Below, one piece after another: positions 58,169 to 64,000 of a stretch of DNA of 64,000 nt (position 1 is the first letter of the stretch; each line of letters begins with the position of its first letter). The stretch is taken from contig NZ_CP026304.1 of NCBI RefSeq assembly GCF_003054555.1, positions 5,332,001 to 5,396,000 on the forward strand. Reading direction: 5' to 3'. A program made the translations under genes and the position numbers. Below the pieces are notes generated by a model. It had not been told where the DNA came from, did not search any database, and saw only the letters and a list, made by a program, of their open reading frames with translations. Origin of the DNA: Streptomyces lunaelactis. GTDB taxonomy: Bacteria > Actinomycetota > Actinomycetes > Streptomycetales > Streptomycetaceae.

Positions 58169-59818
58169 TCAGATACCGGCGGCGGCCGCGAGGTCCCGCT
58201 TGATCCCGTCCAGGACCTCCGTGGCCCGCGCGCGGGCGGTCCCGAGCTCGCTCGCGTCCGCGACCGGCACCACGACCTCCAGGTAGCACTTGAGCTTGGG
58301 CTCGGTGCCGCTCGGGCGGACGATGACGCGGGCCTTGAACTCGCCGTCGAGGTAGTACCGCAGCCCGTCCGTGGGCGGCAGCTTGTCCGTGCCGCGGTTC
58401 AGGTCCTCGGCGGTGACGACCCGCAGCCCGGCGAGCACGGTCGGCGGCCGCTCGCGCAGCGCCCGCATCGCGTCCGCGATGATGCCCAGGTCGTCGACCC
58501 GCACCGACAGCTGGTCGGTGCCGTGCAGACCGTGCGCGACGGCGAGGTCGTCGAGGAGGTCCGTGAGCGTACGGCCCTGCTCCTTCAGCTCCGAGGCCAG
58601 CTCGGCGACGAGCAGCGCGGCGGTGATGCCGTCCTTGTCGCGTACCCCCTCGGGGTCGACGCAGTAGCCGAGCGCCTCCTCGTAGCCGTAGCGCAGACCG
58701 TCCACGCGGGCGATCCACTTGAAGCCGGTCAGCGTCTCCTCGTACGGCAGGCCGGCGGCGTCCGCGATCCGGCCGAGCAGCGAGGAGGACACGATCGACT
58801 CGGCGAAGGTGCCCCGCGCGCCCTTGTGGACGAGGTGGGCGGCGAGCAGCGCACCGACCTCGTCGCCGCGGAGCATGCGCCAGTCCTTGCCGTCCTTGCC
58901 GTTGGGGACGGCGACGGCGCAGCGGTCCGCGTCGGGGTCGTTGGCGATGATGATGTCCGGCTCGGCCCGGCGCGCGGTCTCGAAGGCGAGATCCATCGCC
59001 CCCGGCTCCTCGGGATTGGGGAACGCGACGGTCGGGAAGGCCGGGTCGGGCTCGGCCTGCTCCTGTACGAGGGTGGGCGCGGGGAAACCGGCGCGGGCGA
59101 AGGCGGCGGTCACGACGTCCTTGCCGACGCCGTGCATGGCGGTGTAGACGACGCGGGCGGTACGGGGGGAGCCGGCGGTGAGCACGACGTCCGTACGCGC
59201 CAGATAGGCGTCCAGGACCTCGTCACCGAGGACGTCCCAGCCGCTGTCCGCGCGCGGCACGTCGTTCAGGCTCCGCACCGCCTCGATCTCGGCGGCGATC
59301 TCAGCGTCGGCGGGCGGCACGATCTGGGAGCCGTCGCCGAGGTAGACCTTGTAGCCGTTGTCGCGCGGCGGGTTGTGGCTGGCAGTGACCTCGACGCCGG
59401 CGACGGCGCCCAACTGCCTTATGGCGAAGGCGAGTACGGGCGTGGGCAGCGGGCGCGGGAGCACGGCGGCGCGGAGTCCGGCGGCGACCATGACGGCGGC
59501 GGTGTCGCGTGCGAAGTCGGTGGACTTGTAGCGGGCGTCGTAGCCGATGACGACGAGCCCGTCGCCCTGACCCTTCGCCTTCAGATACGCGGCGAGCCCG
59601 GCGGCGGCCCGGATGACGACGGCCCGGTTCATCCGCATGGGCCCGGCCCCGAGCTCCCCGCGCAGCCCGGCCGTCCCGAACTGCAGCGTCCCGCCGAACC
59701 GCGCGGCGAGCTCGTCGAGGTCCCGGGCCGCGATGAGCTTCCCGAGCTCGTCCCGGGTCTCACTGTCCGGGTCCTCGTCCAGCCACGCACTGGCTCGCGC
59801 GATGAGGTCCTGCGTCAC
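58169..59818 (-). CDS. Phospho-sugar mutase (PGM2/phosphopentomutase-like)
   Basis: GTG 59818 gives 549 residues. The alpha-D-phosphohexomutase domains are complete: FGTAGLRGELGAGPMRMN, GVEVTASHNPPRDNGYKVYLGDGSQIVPP (catalytic Ser in TASHNPP), IANDPDADRCAVAVP (metal loop), YEEALGYCVDPEGVRDKDG (sugar specificity) and VRPSGTEPKLKCYLE (phosphate site). Length and motif order match the long PGM2-like group that includes phosphopentomutases. It lies 128 bp downstream of punA on the same strand, suggesting conversion of (deoxy)ribose-1-phosphate to the 5-phosphate. Phosphoglucomutase activity is equally possible from sequence alone. Confidence 0.92.
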   Translation of the reverse strand: MTQDLIARASAWLDEDPDSETRDELGKLIAARDLDELAARFGGTLQFGTAGLRGELGAGPMRMNRAVVIRAAAGLAAYLKAKGQGDGLVVIGYDARYKSTDFARDTAAVMVAAGLRAAVLPRPLPTPVLAFAIRQLGAVAGVEVTASHNPPRDNGYKVYLGDGSQIVPPADAEIAAEIEAVRSLNDVPRADSGWDVLGDEVLDAYLARTDVVLTAGSPRTARVVYTAMHGVGKDVVTAAFARAGFPAPTLVQEQAEPDPAFPTVAFPNPEEPGAMDLAFETARRAEPDIIIANDPDADRCAVAVPNGKDGKDWRMLRGDEVGALLAAHLVHKGARGTFAESIVSSSLLGRIADAAGLPYEETLTGFKWIARVDGLRYGYEEALGYCVDPEGVRDKDGITAALLVAELASELKEQGRTLTDLLDDLAVAHGLHGTDQLSVRVDDLGIIADAMRALRERPPTVLAGLRVVTAEDLNRGTDKLPPTDGLRYYLDGEFKARVIVRPSGTEPKLKCYLEVVVPVADASELGTARARATEVLDGIKRDLAAAAGI

Positions 59819-59856
59819 GGTGTGTCGCCTCTCGTGAGGAGTGGGGTGGGCAACTC

Positions 59857-59893
59857 GAGCCCGTCCGGCGATTCTTGAGCCCGTCCGGCGATT
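59857..59893. repeat. Two tandem copies of the Streptomyces CCGTCCGGCGATT element
   Basis: GAGCCCGTCCGGCGATT occurs at 59857-59873 and 59877-59893, 20 bp apart, between punA and the mutase gene. It is the inverse of the element at 38883-38907. Confidence 0.75.
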
Positions 59894-59946
59894 GAGGACA
59901 CGGCCGAAGGCCGTACGGGGCCCGCCGCGGGCGCCCGGGGCGGAGC

Positions 59947-60777
59947 TCAGATGCGGTCGAGCACCCGCGTCAGCAGGTCGCCCATCCGCGCCGCCGAATC
60001 CCGCCCCGCCTGCAGTACTTCCTCGTGGTTCAGCGGCTCACCCGACAGCCCCGCCGCCAGGTTCGTCACCAGCGAGATGCCGAGCACCTCCGCGCCCGCC
60101 TCCCGCGCCGCGATGGCCTCGAGCACGGTCGACATGCCCACCAGGTCGCCGCCGAGCACGCGGACCATGTTGATCTCCGCCGGCGTCTCGTAGTGCGGGC
60201 CGGGGAACTGGACGTACACGCCCTCCTCCAGCGACGCGTCGACCTCCTTGCACAGCGCCCGCAGCCGCGGCGAGTACAGGTCCGTCAGGTCCACGAAGTT
60301 CGCGCCGATGATCGGCGACGTCGCCGTCAGGTTGATGTGGTCGCTGATCAGCACCGGCTGCCCGGGGCGCATGCCCTCGCGCAGACCGCCGCAGCCGTTC
60401 GTCAGGACGACGGTCTTGCAGCCCGCGGCGACCGCCGTGCGGACACCGTGCGCGACGGCCGCGACGCCCCGGCCCTCGTAGTAGTGCGTACGGCCCAGGA
60501 AGACCAGCGCGCGCTTCTCACCGATCTTGTACGAGCGGATCGTGCCGCCGTGGCCCTCGACCGCCGGTGGCGGGAAGCCGGGCAGCTCGGTGACCGGGAA
60601 CTCGGCCTCGGGCGCGCCGAGCGCGTCGACGGCCGGGGCCCAGCCGGAGCCCATCACCAGAGCTACGTCATGGGTCTCGGCGCCGGTCAGCTCACGCAGG
60701 CGCGCGGCGGCGGCGTCGGCTGCGGCGTGGGGGTCGGCGCTGACGCCGTTGAGGTCCGGATTCACAGATGCGTTCAC
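59947..60777 (-). CDS. punA: Purine nucleoside phosphorylase (trimeric type)
   Basis: GTG 60777 gives 276 residues and is likely leaderless (TACCCT 7 nt upstream). Motifs of the mammalian-like trimeric class are [74 protein letters not shown] (phosphate and base site), [38 protein letters not shown] and [20 protein letters not shown]. It splits inosine, guanosine and deoxy forms into base and (deoxy)ribose-1-phosphate, acting after adenosine deaminase. The regulon palindrome is in its promoter. Confidence 0.95.
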   Translation of the reverse strand: MNASVNPDLNGVSADPHAAADAAAARLRELTGAETHDVALVMGSGWAPAVDALGAPEAEFPVTELPGFPPPAVEGHGGTIRSYKIGEKRALVFLGRTHYYEGRGVAAVAHGVRTAVAAGCKTVVLTNGCGGLREGMRPGQPVLISDHINLTATSPIIGANFVDLTDLYSPRLRALCKEVDASLEEGVYVQFPGPHYETPAEINMVRVLGGDLVGMSTVLEAIAAREAGAEVLGISLVTNLAAGLSGEPLNHEEVLQAGRDSAARMGDLLTRVLDRI

Positions 60778-60784
60778 GCCGACG

Positions 60785-60790
60785 AGGGTA
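60785..60790 (-). promoter_or_regulatory. -10 element of punA
   Basis: TACCCT on the minus strand ends 7 nt before GTG 60777. Confidence 0.5.
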
Positions 60791-60802
60791 GCTGGTCGTT
60801 TC

Positions 60803-60814
60803 CTACGCGCGTAG
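60803..60814. promoter_or_regulatory. Nucleoside-regulon palindrome, copy 6 (exact) before punA
   Basis: CTACGCGCGTAG is exact. It covers the expected -35/spacer region of the punA promoter. Confidence 0.82.
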
Positions 60815-60888
60815 ATGACGCAGCCCACGGTCTTTGGATCGTTGTGTTGTCGTTTCCCACAAATGAACGGTCACGACAGCCCCACGCG

Positions 60889-61326
60889 CTAACACGGCCG
60901 CTTCCGGAGCTCCATCACATAGTCGTGCGGCGCCCCCGCCGACTCCGCCGCGTCCGCCAGCTCGCCCAGATACCGCGCGGACGGCAGCCCGCCCTCGTAC
61001 CCGTTCAGCACATACAGCCAGGCCGGCTCCTCGCCGTCCAGCGTGTCCACCCGGACCCGCATCCGCCGGTATATGTCAAGGCCGACGCCCTCCCACCGGT
61101 CCATCGAGTCCTCGTCCATGGGCGCGATGTCGTACAGCGCGACGAAGACCTGCGAGCGCGGCGCCTCCACGATCGTGGCCAGCGCCCCCTCCCAGCCCAT
61201 CTGCTCGCCGCCGAAGGTCAGCCGATGGCCATTGAGCCAGCCGGTCCCGCGCAGCGGAGAGTGCGGTGCGCGGCGGGACATCAGCCGCGCGTCGAGGTTG
61301 CCGGCGTACGCGGCGTAGAGCGACAT
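60889..61326 (-). CDS. Gamma-glutamylcyclotransferase-fold protein
   Basis: ATG 61326, 7 nt after TACCCT (61334-61339) and so probably leaderless, gives 145 residues. MSLYAAYAGNLDARLMSRRAPHSPLRGTGWLNGHRLTF matches the YGSN-type substrate loop (here YAAYAGNL). VEAPRSQVFVALYDIAPMDEDSMDRWEGVGLDIYRRMRVRV carries the Glu expected in the active site. LPSARYLGELADAAESAGAPHDYVMEL closes the fold. It may act on gamma-glutamyl compounds, but related proteins differ in substrate. Confidence 0.87.
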   Translation of the reverse strand: MSLYAAYAGNLDARLMSRRAPHSPLRGTGWLNGHRLTFGGEQMGWEGALATIVEAPRSQVFVALYDIAPMDEDSMDRWEGVGLDIYRRMRVRVDTLDGEEPAWLYVLNGYEGGLPSARYLGELADAAESAGAPHDYVMELRKRPC

Positions 61327-61540
61327 GGGATCGAGGGTACGGGAGGTGATGCGGAGGCGGCCCACACGGCAGAGCCGCACCCGGGTCGTACACGGTTGCG
61401 GCCGTATCGAGCCCCGGGCGCGAAGGCGCGTGAACCGTGCGGGACAATGGGGTACGTACTGCATTCCCCCGGGGCATCCCCCGGACCCCCGGTCGGGCGG
61501 GCAGGCGGGCCGGGATTGACAATGCGAGGCGGACTTTTTC

Positions 61541-62980
61541 GTGACCCGGATCGTGATCATCGGTGGCGGACCCGGCGGTTATGAGGCGGCCCTGGTGGGC
61601 GCCCAGCTCGGCGCGGAGGTGACCGTCGTCGACTGCGACGGCCTCGGCGGGGCGTCGGTGCTGACCGACTGCGTACCGTCGAAGACCCTGATCGCCACGG
61701 CCGAGGTGATGACGACCTTCGACTCCTCCTACGAAGAGCTCGGCATCATCGTGGCCGACGACACTCCGCCGCTGGAGCAGGCGGCCCGCGTGGTCGGCGT
61801 GGACCTCGGCAAGGTCAACCGACGGGTGAAGCGGCTGGCCCTCGCCCAGTCCCACGACATCACCGCCTCCGTCACCCGGGCCGGCGCGCGCGTGCTGCGC
61901 GGCCGCGCCCGGCTGGAGGGGCAGCAGGGGATGGACGGCTCCCGCAAGGTGATCGTGCGCGCCGCGGACGGCACCGAGGAGACGCTGACCGCCGATGCCG
62001 TACTGATCGCGACCGGCGGCCACCCGCGCGAGATCCCGGACGCCCTCCCCGACGGGGAGCGCATTTTGAACTGGACGCAGGTGTACGACCTGACCGAGCT
62101 CCCCGAGGAGCTCATCGTGGTCGGCTCCGGTGTCACCGGCGCCGAGTTCGCCGGCGCGTACCAGGCGCTCGGCTGCCGGGTCACCCTCGTCTCGTCCCGC
62201 GACCGCGTGCTGCCCGGCGAGGACCCGGACGCCGCCGCCGTCCTCGAGGACGTCTTCCGCCGCCGCGGTATGAACGTCATGGCCCGTTCCCGCGCCGAGT
62301 CCGCCAAGCGTGTCGGCGACCGGGTGGAAGTGACGTTGTCCGACGGCCGGGTCATCTCCGGCTCGCACTGTCTGATGGCGGTCGGCGCGATCCCGAACTC
62401 CGCGGGCATGGGCCTGGAGGATGCCGGCGTACGGCTCAAGGACTCGGGCCACATCTGGACCGACAAGGTCTCCCGTACGAGCGCGCCCGGTGTGTACGCG
62501 GCCGGTGACGTTACCGGAGTCTTCGCACTCGCATCGGTCGCGGCCATGCAGGGCCGTATCGCGATGTACCACTTCCTCGGCGACGCGGTGCAGCCGCTGA
62601 ACCTGAAGACCGTCTCGTCGAACGTCTTCACCGACCCGGAGATCGCGACCGTCGGCTACAGCCAGGCGGACGTGGACGCGGGCAAGATCGACGCCCGGTC
62701 CGTCAAGCTGCCGCTGCTGCGCAACCCGCGCGCGAAGATGCAGGGCATCCGGGACGGCTTCGTCAAGATCTTCTGCCGTCCGGGCACGGGCATCGTGGTC
62801 GGCGGCTGTGTCGTCGCGCCGCGCGCGAGCGAGCTGATCCATCCCATCTCGATCGCGGTCGACAACAATCTGACGGTGGAACAGATCGCAAACGCTTTCA
62901 CTGTGTACCCCTCTCTGTCGGGCTCGATCGCAGAGGTGGCACGGCAGTTGCACACCCGGAAGGCGGCCGGCGAGGCGTGA
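61541..62980 (+). CDS. LpdA-like NAD(P)H-quinone dehydrogenase (flavoprotein disulfide reductase family)
   Basis: GTG 61541 gives 479 residues. The FAD motif is RIVIIGGGPGGYEAALVGAQLG, the NAD(P) motif is ELIVVGSGVTGAEFAGAYQALG, and the second FAD contact is GVYAAGDVTGVFALASVAAMQGRIAMYH. The redox site is GGASVLTDCVPSKTLI, where only the second of the usual two cysteines remains, as in mycobacterial LpdA (a quinone reductase, not a lipoamide dehydrogenase). The dimerisation domain ends in FTVYPSLSGSIAEVARQL. It is probably a cytoplasmic quinone or menadione reductase. Confidence 0.93.
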   Translation: MTRIVIIGGGPGGYEAALVGAQLGAEVTVVDCDGLGGASVLTDCVPSKTLIATAEVMTTFDSSYEELGIIVADDTPPLEQAARVVGVDLGKVNRRVKRLALAQSHDITASVTRAGARVLRGRARLEGQQGMDGSRKVIVRAADGTEETLTADAVLIATGGHPREIPDALPDGERILNWTQVYDLTELPEELIVVGSGVTGAEFAGAYQALGCRVTLVSSRDRVLPGEDPDAAAVLEDVFRRRGMNVMARSRAESAKRVGDRVEVTLSDGRVISGSHCLMAVGAIPNSAGMGLEDAGVRLKDSGHIWTDKVSRTSAPGVYAAGDVTGVFALASVAAMQGRIAMYHFLGDAVQPLNLKTVSSNVFTDPEIATVGYSQADVDAGKIDARSVKLPLLRNPRAKMQGIRDGFVKIFCRPGTGIVVGGCVVAPRASELIHPISIAVDNNLTVEQIANAFTVYPSLSGSIAEVARQLHTRKAAGEA

Positions 62981-63046
62981 GCGGGAGTTCTTCGGTCGTA
63001 CACCCGAAGAACCCCGGGCACTCCACGCAGCAGGCCGATCAACTTC

Positions 63047-63074
63047 GGGGCCGCCCATACCACTTGGCGGCCCC
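63047..63074 (+). terminator. Terminator after the quinone dehydrogenase
   Basis: GGGGCCGCC (63047-63055) pairs with GGCGGCCCC (63066-63074) across a 10-nt loop. A second small stem (62988-62996 with 63003-63011) precedes it. Confidence 0.65.
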
Positions 63075-63133
63075 GGGTGTGCACATCTTCTCTTATTCGG
63101 CGCATAGTGCTGAAAACCAGCGGCTGGTGGGGT

Positions 63134-63139
63134 TACTGT
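63134..63139 (+). promoter_or_regulatory. -10 element of the DeoR-family gene
   Basis: TACTGT ends 7 nt before GTG 63147, consistent with a leaderless transcript. Confidence 0.5.
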
Positions 63140-63146
63140 CAGTTTC

Positions 63147-64000
63147 GTGTTCGCTGCAGAACGTCGCCAATTGATCCTCGAAATGGTGCGCGCCAACGGG
63201 GCCGTGTCGCTCCGTGAGCTCGCCCGCGTCGTCCAGACCTCCGAAGTGACCGTACGGCGGGACGTGCGGGCACTGGAGGCAGAAGGACTCCTCGACCGCC
63301 GACACGGCGGTGCGGTACTGCCGGGCGGTTTTACCCGCGAGTCCGGCTTTCCGCAGAAATCCTTGTCCGCGACCGCGGAGAAGACCGCCATCGCCGATCT
63401 TGCCGCGAGCCTCGTCGAAGAGGGCGAGGCCATCGTGGTCGGCGCGGGGACGACGACGCAGGAGCTGGCCCGCCGGCTCGCGCGCGTCCCCGGACTGACC
63501 GTGGTCACCAACTCCCTGCTGGTCGCCCAGGCGCTCGCCCATGCCAACCGGGTCGAAGTCGTCATGACCGGTGGGACGTTGCGCGGTTCCAACTATGCGC
63601 TGGTGGGCAGCGGGGCGGAGCAGTCCCTGCAGGGGCTGCGGGTCTCCCGTGCCTTTCTGTCGGGCAGCGGCCTGACCGCCGAGCGCGGCCTCTCCACCTC
63701 CAACATGCTGTCGGCGAGCGTCGACCGGGCGCTGGTGCAGGCCGCGGCGGAGGTGGTGGTCCTCGCGGACCACACCAAGCTCGGCACCGACACGATGTTC
63801 CAGACGGTGCCGACGGATGTGATCACGCGGCTGGTGACCGACGAGCCGCCGACGCATGACGACCGCGCGGCGACGGAGCTGCAGGCGCTGGCGGACCAGG
63901 GGGTCCAGATCGCGGTGGCCGGCGCGGCAGCGGGCTCCGGCGGTGACGGTGTCCCGACGGGGCGCCAGCCCCGCCGGGACGTCCCGCTCCCGAGCCAGCG
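63147..64000 (+). CDS. DeoR-family transcriptional regulator (3' end outside window)
   Basis: GTG 63147, probably leaderless, opens FAAERRQLILEMVRANGAVSLRELARVVQTSEVTVRRDVRALEAEGLLDRRHGGAVLP, the DeoR helix-turn-helix. The sugar-phosphate sensor domain follows: AIADLAASLVEEGEAIVVGAGTTTQELARRLA, LTVVTNSLLVAQALAH, VVMTGGTLRGSNYALVGSGAEQSL and RAFLSGSGLTAERGLSTSNMLSASVDRALVQAAAEVVVLADHTKLG. The reading frame is open to the last base, so the C-terminus is missing. It lies 2.4 kb from punA and is one candidate for the nucleoside-regulon regulator, though its own promoter lacks the palindrome. Confidence 0.92.
   Translation, partial: MFAAERRQLILEMVRANGAVSLRELARVVQTSEVTVRRDVRALEAEGLLDRRHGGAVLPGGFTRESGFPQKSLSATAEKTAIADLAASLVEEGEAIVVGAGTTTQELARRLARVPGLTVVTNSLLVAQALAHANRVEVVMTGGTLRGSNYALVGSGAEQSLQGLRVSRAFLSGSGLTAERGLSTSNMLSASVDRALVQAAAEVVVLADHTKLGTDTMFQTVPTDVITRLVTDEPPTHDDRAATELQALADQGVQIAVAGAAAGSGGDGVPTGRQPRRDVPLPSQ

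Noticed and set aside
61076..63592. 838-codon minus-strand frame spanning three genes
   Set aside because: It crosses recognised genes on both strands, including the quinone dehydrogenase; there is no domain and no ribosome site.

Overview
The window is high-GC actinobacterial chromosome: third codon positions are almost all G or C, GTG starts are frequent, 4-bp ATGA/GTGA gene overlaps are common, and several starts look leaderless. Gene content (sdhCDAB, AfsQ1/AfsQ2/SigQ, XRE-DUF397 pair, a Kdn/sialic-acid-type wall glycopolymer cluster) and order point to Streptomyces. From memory the order follows the S. coelicolor region running from the sdh operon to the DeoR gene beyond the purine nucleoside phosphorylase. 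No rRNA, tRNA, insertion sequence or CRISPR array was seen.

Layout. 1-7.8 kb: tail of an unknown gene, a small membrane protein, the sdhCDAB operon (minus), an OHCU decarboxylase, a secreted GH20 hexosaminidase and a conserved unknown. 7.8-12.2 kb: an accessory-looking stretch with a possible decayed gene, an unknown gene divergent from an XRE/DUF397 pair with a 27-bp palindrome between them, then an ECF sigma factor and its membrane partner. 12.4-18.1 kb: an L,D-transpeptidase lipoprotein, a stand-alone methylmalonyl-CoA-mutase-type catalytic subunit, a LeuE exporter, and an FAD monooxygenase/TetR pair with twin operators. 18-25.4 kb: a cell-wall glycopolymer cluster with a polysialyltransferase-like enzyme, a GT2, a putative glycosyltransferase, a CMP-ulosonate synthetase fused to a HAD phosphatase, a NeuB-type synthase and another putative transferase.

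25.5-41 kb and 48.8-60.8 kb hold the most coherent story: nucleoside uptake and salvage. A BmpA lipoprotein, ABC ATPase, two permeases, cytidine deaminase, thymidine phosphorylase, adenosine deaminase, deoxyribose-phosphate aldolase with two aldehyde dehydrogenase genes, purine nucleoside phosphorylase and a phospho-sugar mutase are spread over six transcription units. Each unit has the palindrome CTACGCGCGTAG (four exact copies, two near copies) in its promoter region. This predicts one regulator that controls the path from nucleoside import to pentose phosphate, glyceraldehyde-3-phosphate and acetate.

Interleaved are sigma/anti-sigma-type regulators, an MFS/LysR divergent pair, small secreted proteins, and the afsQ1-afsQ2-lipoprotein operon divergent from sigQ with an AfsQ1-type box. 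Between deoC and a PH-domain gene sits a two-gene unit encoding a 934-residue repeat/CHAT protease and a trypco2-family protein, a predicted conflict system with three 198-bp tandem repeats. The end of the window has a gamma-glutamylcyclotransferase-like protein, an LpdA-like quinone reductase and a DeoR-family regulator cut by the window edge.
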